DNA of 44,632 bases. It comes from an uncultured Clostridia bacterium (lineage in GTDB: Bacteria > Bacillota > Clostridia > Oscillospirales > CAG-272). The stretch is taken from assembly GCA_944381085.1 (NCBI GenBank), contig CALWJX010000020.1, positions 1 through 44,632 on the forward strand. Direction: 5' to 3'. Below, one piece after another: positions 33,867-43,315 of the stretch (its first letter is position 1; the number at the start of each line of letters is the position of its first letter). The notes under the pieces are model-generated. The model did not search any database, was not told the DNA's origin, and saw nothing but the letters and a program-made list of their open reading frames with translations. A program made the translations under genes and the position numbers.

Positions 33867-34799
33867 ATGATGAAGAATGTTACAACAAAAGAGCCGGCAT
33901 ATAGATTGAGAATTGAATATGACGATATGCCGGTAAATCCGAGAACTGATTATGATAATTTCGGTAAAATGGTTTGCTGGCACAGCCGATATGATTTAGG
34001 CGATAAACATGGTTTTTCGGAACCGTCCGAATTTTTGAAACAGCGCGTGAGTGATACCTTGTCCGCTGACGAAGTGATCGATTTCGTCAAAAAAGACGGC
34101 TGCGATTCAGTGAAACTTGAATATGACAGACATAGCCGGGAATGGGTGTTGCGTGATTATGACGCCCTTTTTGATAAATGGTTTACGGAATACACCTTTT
34201 CCCCTAAGACGCTGAATGGCTCGGATATGGTAAAAGAGTGTATTTTGGATCTATTGCCTGCTGACGCGCTTAAAGAGCTTGCAGATAAAAAGAATGTCAT
34301 TCTGCCGTTGTACCTGTACGATCATAGCGGCCTTTCTATTTCGTGCAGCCATTCCTACCCGTATAATGACCGCTGGGATGCGAGACAGGTCGGCTGGATT
34401 TATGCCGGCCATGATGAAATAAAAAAAGAGTATGGGAATATCAATGAAAAAACGGTTGAACAGGCAAAACGGCTTTTAATCAGCGAAATAAATACATATG
34501 ACGATTATCTGCGCGGTGAATGTTATGGGTACGTCATAGAAAAAGACGGTGAGGAAGTTGATAGCTGCTGGGGCTTCTTGGGCGATTTAAGGGAAATGCT
34601 TTCAGAAATGAAAGAGTGTGCCGACAAGGACTATCAGCATCTTTTCGACCATATTGATTACGGGTGTATGGAGTACACGGAAGATCAACCCGACGAAAAG
34701 GCGGCAAAGCTCTCTATCCGAAAACAGTTAACGGAACAGGCAAAAGAGCCAAAAACGGTTACAAAAGTGGCAAAACGCACCGAGCCGGAACTCGGATAG
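33867..34799 (+). CDS. Conserved phage/ICE protein of unknown function
   Basis: A 310-aa protein. The segment LPLYLYDHSGLSISC then DARQVGWIYAGHDEI and a later ECYGYVIEKDGEEVDSCWGF are typical of a widespread but uncharacterised phage and plasmid protein. The tail contains KLSIRKQLTEQAKEPK. Start taken as ATG 33867 after AGGCGG; GTG 33861 is an alternative. Only nine bases separate it from the previous gene. Confidence 0.7.
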   Translation: MMKNVTTKEPAYRLRIEYDDMPVNPRTDYDNFGKMVCWHSRYDLGDKHGFSEPSEFLKQRVSDTLSADEVIDFVKKDGCDSVKLEYDRHSREWVLRDYDALFDKWFTEYTFSPKTLNGSDMVKECILDLLPADALKELADKKNVILPLYLYDHSGLSISCSHSYPYNDRWDARQVGWIYAGHDEIKKEYGNINEKTVEQAKRLLISEINTYDDYLRGECYGYVIEKDGEEVDSCWGFLGDLREMLSEMKECADKDYQHLFDHIDYGCMEYTEDQPDEKAAKLSIRKQLTEQAKEPKTVTKVAKRTEPELG

Positions 34800-34812
34800 C
34801 TGGAGGTGAGAC

Positions 34813-37263
34813 ATGAAACGGGATAAAGAAGAATTTAAGGCAAAGAACCGGGAGGAAAGTTTTATTAAGGATAAACGGCCGGATATTCAACTGGGCAGGC
34901 ACACGGAAAATCCGCAGGAAAGGCAGCAGGTTTCACAGTCAAAGAAAAACCGGATGTATCAGGCGCGGCAGGAACACGCGGAACCTGTTGCCGTAACAGC
35001 CGAAACACCGGACAAAGCGGATTCGAAAATGGATTTTACCAAACAGGAATATTTACCGGAAAATCCGCAGGAACAGACGTCTAATGACGCACGTTCGGAG
35101 CAAACACAAGAGGATTTTTCAGAGCTCGCAGACAGCGGCCGGCAGGAAAGCAAGGCGGATATTCCAAAGTCTGAGCCACCAAAGCAAACAGCGGCACGGA
35201 AAAACCGCCTGTATCAGAAGCATACCAAAGCGGCGCAAAAGCCGGTTGATTTGGACATACCGCAAAAAACGGCGGAACAGCCGCCGGACGAATCATCACC
35301 GCGGACAAAAGAGGGTGATTACAATATCCGGGACGCGGTGCAGGATAGCCAAACAGAGTTTGAAAGAAATACCGACGTTGATTTTTCCGAGGTGCCAGCG
35401 GATAAGGACAGCAATATCCCCTTTGACCGGGTGCAGACTTCCGGTAATGACAATACAGAACAAAAGCCGCAGGGCAAAGGAAAACGGCAGCGCCTTGTCT
35501 ATGATAAATCCGAAAAACAGCCGGACGGTTCCGGCGGCACAAAGGCAGAACAAGCCGGCGCGGGCAGTAACAATACTGCGGCCGGGCAGGCAGAGGGCAA
35601 AGCGGAAAATTCCGAACGCTCACCTTCCGGCGACGTACCCTTTGACCGCGTGGCAAGGTTTGAAAAGAAAGCCGAAAAAGCAAGGGCGAAAGCGGATAAG
35701 GCGCAGCAGAATTTACCGAAAAAAACGAAAATCAAGAAGCAGCGGCTTTATGACGAGCAGAAGAAAAAGGCGAAAACACGGCTGCAATTTGAAAAGGAAG
35801 TCCGGCCGCAAAGCGATTTATACCACCGCTCTCCGATTGCACCAGCTAAAACTGCCGCCTCTTATGCCGGGCAAAACGTGAAAAGCAAGCTGCACAGTAA
35901 AATTGCAGAGGCTGAGCATGAAAATTCCGCTGTGGAGGCGGTGCATAAGATCGAACAAAAAGCGGAAACGCTGGCGCGGTACAGCGTCCGAACAGCAAAA
36001 TATATTGACGGGCAGCGAAAAGCCGCGCCGTATCAAAAAGCGGCAAAACTCCGGCACCGTGCGGAAAAAGCGGAAATCAAGGCTATCCATGAAAAGACGC
36101 TTGCCGAAAATCCACAGCTTAAAAAATCCGCAATCAAAAAATTTCAGCAGAAACAATGGATAAAAAAGCAGTATCAAAAGGCAAAACAGGCGGAGCAAAC
36201 AGCCAAGGCGGCAAAGAAAACAGCGCAGAACACCGAACGGGCCACAAGGCGGTTTGCCGCGTTTGTGTGGCGGCATAAAATTGTGTTTGGTGTAATTTTA
36301 ATTATCGCGCTTTTGGTCGCGTGGCTGGGCACTGTGTTATCCTCCTGCTCCGTTATGCTGACAACCGGGACAAATTCAATTATGGTATCGTCCTACTTTG
36401 CCGAGGATGAGGACATCTATGCGGCGGAAGAATACTATACCGGACTGGAACAGGATTTACAATCCCGTATCAACCGGATTGAAAGCGACTATCCCGGTTA
36501 TGACGAATACAAGTACAGCATGGCGCAGGTCGGTCACAATCCGTATGAGCTGATCTCTTACCTGACCGCGGTATATATGGATTTCAAATTCGATGATATT
36601 AAGGGCGCCCTTGATGAGCTTTTCAATTCTCAATACCATTTACGGATAACAGAAACCACCGAGCAGCGCACGGATGGGGACGGAAATGCTTATGACTATA
36701 AAATACTGAACGTAACGCTTACGAACGATGGATTTACACAGGCGCTTACCGCAGACCAGCGGGAATTGTATTACATTTACCTTGAAAGCAAGGGCAACCG
36801 GGACTATCTCTTTGCCGATGATATTTACGCAAACGAAAGCGACGGGCCGGGCTACACCATACCCGGCGAAGCGCTGACAGATGAAACATTCCGGCGGTTG
36901 ATAACCGAAGCGGAAAAATACTTGGGCTATCCTTATGTTTGGGGCGGCAGTACACCCGCAACTTCCTTTGATTGCAGCGGTTTTGTGTGCTGGGTGTTCA
37001 GCAATTCCGGTGTATATCCTCTTTCAAGGACGACCGCGCAGGGCATTTATAACCAATGCGCCAGAGTATCGCCGCAGGAGGCAAAACCGGGCGACCTCAT
37101 TTTCTTTAAGGGGACTTACGCCACAAGCGAAATATCTCATATCGGCATTTATGTAGGCGACGGCATGATGATACACGCGGGGAACCCGATACAGTACACA
37201 AGCGTCAACACCAACTACTGGCAATCTCATTTTTACGCCTACGGAAGATTAGGCGGTAACTAA
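34813..37263 (+). CDS. CD1108-type NlpC/P60 cell wall hydrolase of the conjugation system
   Basis: An 816-aa protein. Residues 1-470 are a charged, probably disordered, Lys/Glu/Gln-rich region with two PFDRV repeats. A membrane helix follows near 490-515 (IVFGVILIIALLVAWLGTVL). The C-terminal NlpC/P60 domain (about 690-816) has the catalytic Cys at 721 (FDCSGFV), His in SHIGIYVGDG and a further His in MIHAGNP. It is the peptidoglycan-opening subunit that lets the channel cross the wall. GGAGGTGAG precedes the ATG. Confidence 0.92.
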   Translation: MKRDKEEFKAKNREESFIKDKRPDIQLGRHTENPQERQQVSQSKKNRMYQARQEHAEPVAVTAETPDKADSKMDFTKQEYLPENPQEQTSNDARSEQTQEDFSELADSGRQESKADIPKSEPPKQTAARKNRLYQKHTKAAQKPVDLDIPQKTAEQPPDESSPRTKEGDYNIRDAVQDSQTEFERNTDVDFSEVPADKDSNIPFDRVQTSGNDNTEQKPQGKGKRQRLVYDKSEKQPDGSGGTKAEQAGAGSNNTAAGQAEGKAENSERSPSGDVPFDRVARFEKKAEKARAKADKAQQNLPKKTKIKKQRLYDEQKKKAKTRLQFEKEVRPQSDLYHRSPIAPAKTAASYAGQNVKSKLHSKIAEAEHENSAVEAVHKIEQKAETLARYSVRTAKYIDGQRKAAPYQKAAKLRHRAEKAEIKAIHEKTLAENPQLKKSAIKKFQQKQWIKKQYQKAKQAEQTAKAAKKTAQNTERATRRFAAFVWRHKIVFGVILIIALLVAWLGTVLSSCSVMLTTGTNSIMVSSYFAEDEDIYAAEEYYTGLEQDLQSRINRIESDYPGYDEYKYSMAQVGHNPYELISYLTAVYMDFKFDDIKGALDELFNSQYHLRITETTEQRTDGDGNAYDYKILNVTLTNDGFTQALTADQRELYYIYLESKGNRDYLFADDIYANESDGPGYTIPGEALTDETFRRLITEAEKYLGYPYVWGGSTPATSFDCSGFVCWVFSNSGVYPLSRTTAQGIYNQCARVSPQEAKPGDLIFFKGTYATSEISHIGIYVGDGMMIHAGNPIQYTSVNTNYWQSHFYAYGRLGGN

Positions 37264-37286
37264 AAAATAAGGAGTGAAAATTATAC

Positions 37287-37547
37287 ATGGCAACAATTGA
37301 AAAAATCGAGAAAGACATTTTAAGAGCAAAAGAAAAGATTGCGGAACTGCAAAAGAAAATCCGCAGTCTGGAAACGCAAAAAGTTGAGGAAGAAAATTTG
37401 CAGATTGTACGGCTTGTAAAAGCCGTTAATATTGGCAATAAGGAACTTACAGCATTACTTAAAGCCTATTCCACGGGCAAATTTGAACTGCCGGAGGAAT
37501 ACAAAGCAGAATTACAGGAGGACGCAGAACATGAAAAACAGGCTTAA
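37287..37547 (+). CDS. DUF4315 small coiled-coil protein
   Basis: An 86-aa coiled-coil protein (IEKIEKDILRAKEKIAELQK...) of the DUF4315 family, which follows the hydrolase gene in this ICE type. ATG 37287 after AAGGAG. Its end overlaps the DUF4366 start by 17 bases. Confidence 0.9.
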   Translation: MATIEKIEKDILRAKEKIAELQKKIRSLETQKVEEENLQIVRLVKAVNIGNKELTALLKAYSTGKFELPEEYKAELQEDAEHEKQA

Positions 37548-38136
37548 ACTTGCGGCGGCGGTATTTTCCGCCGCCTTTGCTTTATCGGGAATGACGGCAT
37601 TTGCACAGAGCAGCGAACCGCCAGAATCCACGGCCGTGCCGGATGAAATCGTCATAGAGGACAACCATACCTTAACGCCGGACGGAAATGCCCAGCTTAT
37701 GGACGATGTGACGGACAATGAGAATTTGCAGTTTATCACCGTCACCGCGCGGGACGGCAGCGAGTTTTATATCATTATCGACAAAGGCGCACAGAGCGAA
37801 AATGTGTATTTCTTAAACACGGTTGATGAAAGCGACCTTGCGGCGCTGGTGGAGGACTATGCACCGGAGCAAACAACAGGACAGCCGGAGCCGTCAAGCA
37901 CGCCGAGCACAGAACAGGCGGAACCGGAGCAGGAACAGGAAAAACAGCCTGAACCGGACACAGAAAATGCAAACAGCAGCTTTATGTTTCTGATTGTTCT
38001 TGTTTTGGCAGGCGGCGCAGGGCTGGCGGTTTACTATTTCAAGGTGTTCCGTCCCAAAAAGAAGCTGGAACAAGCAAACGATATAGAGGACATTGAGTTT
38101 GAGGAAACTGAAAGCGAAGAAAATACAGATGATTAA
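37531..38136 (+). CDS. DUF4366 (CD1107-type) exported protein
   Basis: A 201-aa protein with a signal peptide (LAAAVFSAAFALSGMTAFAQ), an extracellular domain, a proline/glutamate-rich linker and one C-terminal membrane helix (FMFLIVLVLAGGAGLAVYYF) with an acidic cytosolic tail. It matches DUF4366. The start at 37531 was chosen because of CAGGAGG nine bases before and the signal peptide. Usual partner of DUF4315; probably part of the transfer channel. Confidence 0.88.
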   Translation: MKNRLKLAAAVFSAAFALSGMTAFAQSSEPPESTAVPDEIVIEDNHTLTPDGNAQLMDDVTDNENLQFITVTARDGSEFYIIIDKGAQSENVYFLNTVDESDLAALVEDYAPEQTTGQPEPSSTPSTEQAEPEQEQEKQPEPDTENANSSFMFLIVLVLAGGAGLAVYYFKVFRPKKKLEQANDIEDIEFEETESEENTDD

Positions 38137-38199
38137 AGAATGGATAAACTGTATCGACAGAATTTTTACAGCCTGTTAATGGACGAAGGGAGGTGATTT

Positions 38200-38208
38200 A
38201 TGATATAA
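38200..38208 (+). other. Two-codon minigene ATG-ATA-TAA
   Basis: GGGAGG (38188-38193) precedes ATG ATA TAA with ideal spacing. Lambda bar minigenes have the same two codons and stop, and sequester peptidyl-tRNA. Here it lies in the leader of the AT-rich cargo gene and overlaps the extended frame. It may be fortuitous. Confidence 0.3.
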
Positions 38209-38231
38209 TATCTTTGTTTGGAGGGATTGGA

Positions 38232-39080
38232 TTGTTTATAGATACACATTCAAAAGATACAATGGAAAAATCTATTATAGAGTATTTAACGATTACTAAA
38301 GATGAATTATATAATGCGATAGAAAAAGCATCCATTTCTGCGTGTAATGATAAATGGTTTAATGGTGATATATTTGATAATCTCATAAATGACTTTATAA
38401 CACAGCATATTTCCGATAAACAGATAGACAAGATATTATTTTTTCATTTAGGACGTAGACTGAACAGTGCTGCTCATATTGTATGCGGAAATACTTTGTT
38501 TGATTTATTAACAACCAAAAATGAATTTTCGAACTTTTTGGCTCAACATAAAGTATATTTTGAGAATAATAACGGTCATCTTGATTTGTACTACAATGAT
38601 AATAAGAAATCGTTAGATAATACTTATGAAGCACATATACCCTATTTAAGAAGCCGGTTAGGCTATAATTCTGGTAGAGAAGATTATTGTTTTAATGGAT
38701 TTGCTTTCAAAGATTTGTTATATAAAAATAGTTATGCACGTAAACTTGAAGATGTACCTGAATTTATAGGCGTATTAGCAACCTTTTTGAAAGATAGAAC
38801 AATAGGCTCAGATTATTACGAACAGAGCACTTATTATTGCTATGAATATCTTATTCCTATTGAGATAGCATTATTTGACGATAATGAAAAAATGAGTTTA
38901 TCAGATAAAAAAATATACATTGTAAATCAAGTAATACATAGATTACACGATTATTACTATAGTAATTCAAAATATATGTATGATGATGATAATCCTATTT
39001 TACGATTAGGCGATTTTTGTACTATGGACGCTAAGTATTATGTAGCAAAAGAAATTATTACAACAGAAATGTTAAGATAA
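38232..39080 (+). CDS. AT-rich cargo gene of unknown function
   Basis: A protein of about 282 aa with no recognised family, rich in Asp, Tyr, Asn and Ile. TTG 38232 is preferred because GGAGGG ends six bases before it; GTG 38193 gives 295 aa but sits directly on a ribosome site. It is much more AT-rich than its neighbours and has its own terminator, so it is probably a recently acquired cargo gene placed between the transfer genes and topB. A defence or anti-defence role is a guess. Confidence 0.65.
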   Translation: MFIDTHSKDTMEKSIIEYLTITKDELYNAIEKASISACNDKWFNGDIFDNLINDFITQHISDKQIDKILFFHLGRRLNSAAHIVCGNTLFDLLTTKNEFSNFLAQHKVYFENNNGHLDLYYNDNKKSLDNTYEAHIPYLRSRLGYNSGREDYCFNGFAFKDLLYKNSYARKLEDVPEFIGVLATFLKDRTIGSDYYEQSTYYCYEYLIPIEIALFDDNEKMSLSDKKIYIVNQVIHRLHDYYYSNSKYMYDDDNPILRLGDFCTMDAKYYVAKEIITTEMLR

Positions 39081-39098
39081 TTAAATATTTTGCAAACG

Positions 39099-39126
39099 AC
39101 AGCACTCATTATTGGGTGCTGTTTTT
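39099..39126 (+). terminator. Terminator of the cargo gene
   Basis: ACAGCAC / GTGCTGT with a 10-nt loop, followed by TTTT. Confidence 0.75.
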
Positions 39127-39146
39127 ACGTTTAAGGAGGAATTTTA

Positions 39147-40934
39147 ATGAAACTAATTATAGCAGAAAAGCCGTCTGTTGCCTTTGCAATAGCAAAAGCG
39201 CTGAACATTAAGGGAAGCAAAGACGGGTACATTGAGAACAGGGATTTTGTCATAAGCTGGTGTGTGGGGCATTTGGTAGCCCTTGCCGAGCCGTCCGTTT
39301 ATGATGAAAAATATACAAAGTGGAACTATGCGGATTTGCCGATTATCCCGGCAGAATTTCAGTACAAAATCTACGGCGGCAAGCAAAAGCAATTCAAGGT
39401 GGTAAAAAGCCTGATGAACCGCAAAGACGTGACCGAAATTATAAACGCCTGCGACGCGGGGCGCGAAGGCGAGCTTATCTTCCGTCTGGTGTATAATCAG
39501 GCAAATTGCAAAAAGCCGGTCAAGCGGCTATGGATTTCCTCAATGGAAGAAAGCGCAATCCGTACGGGTTTTCAAAACCTTAAAGACGGCGCCGAATATG
39601 ATAACCTCTATCAATCGGCCTTATGCAGACTATGGGCGGATTGGCTGGTGGGAATCAACGCGACGAGGCTTTTTTCCCTGCTGTACCGAAAGACCTTGAA
39701 TATCGGCAGAGTGCAGACGCCTACGCTGGCGCTGCTTTGCGACAGGCACAACAAAATATCCTTTTTCAAAAAGGAAAAATACTTTACCGTTTCCCTTGAC
39801 TTAGGCGGCGCAAAGGCGGAAACGGAGCGTATCGACAAGGAAGATAAGGCAAACGAGATTATGACGGCTTGTGCAGACGCGCAGGCCGTTTGTGTTTCGG
39901 TCAAAAAGGAACAAAAGACAGAAAAACCGCCTAAACTCTTTGATTTAACAGCCCTGCAAAGGGCGGCAAACAGGCTGTACGGCTACACCGCAAAACAGAC
40001 ACTTGATTTGGCGCAATCTCTTTATGAAAAGAAATTGATTACCTATCCGAGAACGGACAGCCGGTATTTAACGGAGGATATGGCGGAAACGGTGAATCAG
40101 GTTATTTCTCTTTCCAGCGGCGTACCGCCCTTTGATACGCTTTCCGGTTTTCAGGCAGATACATTCTGCCTTTTCAATAACAACAAGGTATCAGACCATC
40201 ACGCAATGATACCAACTATGGAAATACAGAAAGCCAATCTTTCCGAGCTTCCCAACGGTGAGCGCAGCCTGTTAAACCTCATTATCTGCCGTCTGCTCGC
40301 TTCATCGGCACAGCCGTATGTGTATGAAACGGTAACGGCGGTGTTTGAGTGCGGCGGTCATACCTTTACTGCAAAAGGCAAGCGCGTTATTTCCTACGGT
40401 TTTAAGTCTGTTGAAAAGCTGCTTGCTTCTTCATCAGAGAATGAGGACGGCGGCGATCCGCCCGTAAACTTTACCGAGGGACAGACTTTTTCAGATATAA
40501 AGCCGGAACTTTGCGAAAAATACACCGCGCCGCCGAAACCGTATACAGAAGATACCCTGCTTTCTGCAATGGAAACGGCGGGAGCAAAAGAAACAACGGA
40601 CGACGCAGAACGAAAAGGGTTAGGCACACCCGCAACAAGGGCGGCGATTTTAGAAAAGCTGCTACAGACGGGATTTGCCGAGCGCAAAGGCAAACAGATT
40701 TTGCCGACCAAAAACGGGACGCTGCTGATTTCCGTTTTGCCTGACACCCTTATTTCCCCGTCCCTTACTGCTGAATGGGAAAACGCCCTTGCCCTCATTT
40801 TCAAAGGGCAAGAAACACCAAAAGCGTTTATGCAGGGGATTGAAACCATGATAGCCGAGCTTGTGGAGCGTTACAAGGCGTTTGACAGCAAGCAGGAAAA
40901 TCCGTTTAAGGAGGGTGCTGACAATGCAGGATAA
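39147..40934 (+). CDS. topB: DNA topoisomerase III
   Basis: A 595-aa type IA topoisomerase. Toprim motifs IIAEKPSVA (4-12) and ACDAGREGELIFR (101-113) and the active-site Tyr300 in LITYPRTDSRYL are present, as are GRVQTPTLALLCDR and a KGLGTPATRA-type segment. C-terminal zinc fingers are absent, as usual for ICE-borne TopB. It resolves strand linkage during plasmid-like replication or transfer. AAGGAGG precedes the ATG; the end overlaps ardA1 by 11 bases. Confidence 0.96.
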   Translation: MKLIIAEKPSVAFAIAKALNIKGSKDGYIENRDFVISWCVGHLVALAEPSVYDEKYTKWNYADLPIIPAEFQYKIYGGKQKQFKVVKSLMNRKDVTEIINACDAGREGELIFRLVYNQANCKKPVKRLWISSMEESAIRTGFQNLKDGAEYDNLYQSALCRLWADWLVGINATRLFSLLYRKTLNIGRVQTPTLALLCDRHNKISFFKKEKYFTVSLDLGGAKAETERIDKEDKANEIMTACADAQAVCVSVKKEQKTEKPPKLFDLTALQRAANRLYGYTAKQTLDLAQSLYEKKLITYPRTDSRYLTEDMAETVNQVISLSSGVPPFDTLSGFQADTFCLFNNNKVSDHHAMIPTMEIQKANLSELPNGERSLLNLIICRLLASSAQPYVYETVTAVFECGGHTFTAKGKRVISYGFKSVEKLLASSSENEDGGDPPVNFTEGQTFSDIKPELCEKYTAPPKPYTEDTLLSAMETAGAKETTDDAERKGLGTPATRAAILEKLLQTGFAERKGKQILPTKNGTLLISVLPDTLISPSLTAEWENALALIFKGQETPKAFMQGIETMIAELVERYKAFDSKQENPFKEGADNAG

Positions 40935-41892
40935 CGGCGAATATGTATTCAAGGCGTTTTTGGTAAACGCTTCTGAATATGACAACGGGAACAAGGAAAC
41001 TTCCGGCGTATGGGTTGATTTCCCGGCAGACGAAAAGCAAATAAAAGCGGCTTTTTCAGAAATAGGCTTGCCAAAAAATGCAAAGCAGGGACGGTATTTT
41101 ATTGACGATTATGTAAGCAATATAGACAGTATCAAGCCGCTTTTGCACGGCAACCTATCTGTTCGGGAATTACAGGAAACAGCGGAATTGTTAAACGGGC
41201 TGCCGCCCTACGAGATATTAAAGCTCAACGCAGTCATGGAAACAGGTGCAAAATGCAGGAATTTGGCACAGCTCAGGGAGTTTACAAAAAATGTTGATTA
41301 CTATACCCTTGTGCCGGAAGCGTATACGCATACAGAGCTTGGCACATACCTGATTTACGAATCGGGAATTTTTACAGGAGTACCGGAAATGTATAAGGAC
41401 GCAATGGATCCGGAACGGTTCGGCCGGTATATTTCCCGAATGGAACAGGGCGTATTTACCACCAAAGGCTATCTTTCAAAATCCGGCGACGAATGGCAGC
41501 ACGGCGAATTAAAAAACTATACGCCAAAGTGTTTGATAGGCTGTATAGCCGAAACAGCGATTGAAACAACAAAACAGCTTGCAAATGATTTAGATACCCT
41601 TTACCGTGAATACAGTCCCGAATATGCGGCGCTCGCAGATAACCCGGCAAGGGCGAAAAAGGCGATTGCAAACCTATTAAGGGCAAACAAAACAAACGAG
41701 GTTCGGTCACAGCTATATAACATGGCAAGGGATTGTCACATCGACAGAGGAACGATTATCCCATTGAGTAACCGAATTACAACTTTTGAAGAAAGCAGGT
41801 GCATAAACCCCTGTTCCATAAAGGAACAGCTAAAGCAGATAGAAAAGAATAAAAGCCCGGTCAAGCAAAAAGGACGGGAGGACTGCCTATGA
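40924..41892 (+). CDS. ArdA-like antirestriction protein 1
   Basis: A 322-aa protein of the ArdA type, acidic DNA-mimic proteins that block type I restriction. The N-terminal domain (YVFKAFLVNASEYDNGN, VWVDFPADEKQIKAAFSEIG) and the central segment (LGTYLIYESGIFTGVPEMYK, ...FGRYISRMEQG) follow ArdA. It has a longer C-terminal part than ArdA2, ending with CSIKEQLKQIEKNK. ATG 40924 with AAGGAGGG upstream, overlapping topB. Stop overlaps the next ATG. Confidence 0.85.
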   Translation: MQDNGEYVFKAFLVNASEYDNGNKETSGVWVDFPADEKQIKAAFSEIGLPKNAKQGRYFIDDYVSNIDSIKPLLHGNLSVRELQETAELLNGLPPYEILKLNAVMETGAKCRNLAQLREFTKNVDYYTLVPEAYTHTELGTYLIYESGIFTGVPEMYKDAMDPERFGRYISRMEQGVFTTKGYLSKSGDEWQHGELKNYTPKCLIGCIAETAIETTKQLANDLDTLYREYSPEYAALADNPARAKKAIANLLRANKTNEVRSQLYNMARDCHIDRGTIIPLSNRITTFEESRCINPCSIKEQLKQIEKNKSPVKQKGREDCL

Positions 41893-42698
41893 GTACAAAC
41901 ACAATAACGGGAACGGGAGTATTTGACGCATTTATCACCAACCTTGGCAAGTACAACGAGGGCGAGCTCATCGGTGAATGGGTAGGTTTCCCAACCACGC
42001 CGGAGGAAATGCAAGACGTGTTCCGGCGTATCGGTATCGGTCAAAAGGACGAGTTCGGACAGCCCTATGAAGAATGGTTTATTACCGACTATGACTGCCC
42101 GATCCCCGGCCTTTATGATGTTTTAGGCGAGTATGAAAGCCTTGACGAGCTCAATTACCTTGCAAATAAGATTGAGGAAATGAGCGTCTCTGAACAGGAG
42201 TGTTTCGAGGCTGCCGTTGAGCTTGGCGAATATACAGGCAGCGTGCAGGATTTAATCAATCTTACCGAAAATCTGGACTGCTACGAACTATACTCTGACA
42301 TGCACAGCGACAGCGACCTTGGCTATTATTGGGCGGAAGAAAGCGGCGCTTATGATACGGGTGCGATGGGCGCCCTGTCAAACTATATCGATTATGAGGG
42401 ATTCGGCCGGGATATTCGTTTTGAGGAGGGCGGCACCTTTACTGACCACGGATATATCGTGGGAAATCAGGACAGGTTTATAGAGCAGTACAACGGCGAC
42501 CGGGAAGAAATACCGGATGAATACCGGGTTTTAGCAAGTATGGACATGGACGAACAGGAGCTTGACGAGCCGGAGGGTTTATCGGCACCGAAACAACTGA
42601 TAAACTTGGAAAAGCCCTCTATCCGAAAACAGCTTGCGGAAAATAAGGAAAAGACGGCGGAGCCAAAACCTATCAAACGGGAGGATATTTCACTATGA
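41889..42698 (+). CDS. ardA: ArdA-like antirestriction protein 2
   Basis: A 269-aa acidic ArdA protein: FDAFITNLGKYNEGELIGEW, DCPIPGLYDVLGEYESLDEL, LGYYWAEESGAYDTG and ...YIDYEGFGRDI are family hallmarks. The tail carries LEKPSIRKQLAENKEK. Coupled to ArdA1 and DUF3846 by ATGA overlaps. Expected to protect the single-stranded or newly entered ICE from type I restriction. Confidence 0.9.
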   Translation: MSTNTITGTGVFDAFITNLGKYNEGELIGEWVGFPTTPEEMQDVFRRIGIGQKDEFGQPYEEWFITDYDCPIPGLYDVLGEYESLDELNYLANKIEEMSVSEQECFEAAVELGEYTGSVQDLINLTENLDCYELYSDMHSDSDLGYYWAEESGAYDTGAMGALSNYIDYEGFGRDIRFEEGGTFTDHGYIVGNQDRFIEQYNGDREEIPDEYRVLASMDMDEQELDEPEGLSAPKQLINLEKPSIRKQLAENKEKTAEPKPIKREDISL

Positions 42699-43315
42699 CA
42701 AAGGAAAATACAGGACAGGACAAAATGAAAGTGTTGATTGTAGAACCTATGCAGGAACCCTATGTAAAAGAGATTGACGCAGGGTTGAAATCCCTGCAAA
42801 AAGAAGTCGGCGGCAGGATTCAAGCGCTCTATCCATTTGAGGAAGAAGCTGCCGTTGTTTGTAATGATGAGGGAAAAATAAACGGGATGGAATTAAACCG
42901 TGCACTTCGGGACGACAACGGTAGGATTTATGATATTATCGCCGGGCCGTTCCTTATCTGCGGTCTTGACGGTGATCGCTTCGGCAGCCTGCCGGATGAG
43001 CTTATCAGTAAATTTTCCGAACAGTTCAAACAGCCGGAAATGTTTATACAGGTGGGCCGTGAAATGCTCGCCCTTCCAACAGAGCCTCAAAAACCGCGTG
43101 ATTTACATATAGAGAGGAACGACGGCATTATCAATTTCGGTTCCGGCACAAACACGATTATTCATACGCATACCCGGCAGAAGGTGAGCAGCGTTACAAT
43201 GAAAGAAACCTGCAGGGGGAAGCCCTCGGTGAGAAAGACACTGGAGCAGGCGAAAAAGGAGCAAGGCAGCCGCGGGCAGCCGAAACCGCCCCGAAAGTCG
43301 CCGCCGGAGCTATGA
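42695..43315 (+). CDS. DUF3846 domain protein
   Basis: A 206-aa protein. Residues 12-115 match DUF3846 (MKVLIVEPMQEPYVKEID, GGRIQALYPFEEEAAVVCNDEGK). The tail contains RGKPSVRKTLEQAKKEQ and then proline-rich basic sequence. Coupled on both sides by ATGA overlaps. Function unknown; usually next to ArdA in these elements. Confidence 0.85.
   Translation: MTKENTGQDKMKVLIVEPMQEPYVKEIDAGLKSLQKEVGGRIQALYPFEEEAAVVCNDEGKINGMELNRALRDDNGRIYDIIAGPFLICGLDGDRFGSLPDELISKFSEQFKQPEMFIQVGREMLALPTEPQKPRDLHIERNDGIINFGSGTNTIIHTHTRQKVSSVTMKETCRGKPSVRKTLEQAKKEQGSRGQPKPPRKSPPEL

Noticed and set aside
35081..35881. Long open frames on both strands across the charged N-terminus of the CD1108-type protein
   Set aside because: Low-complexity Lys/Glu/Gln coding leaves other frames open; the NlpC/P60 gene explains the region.
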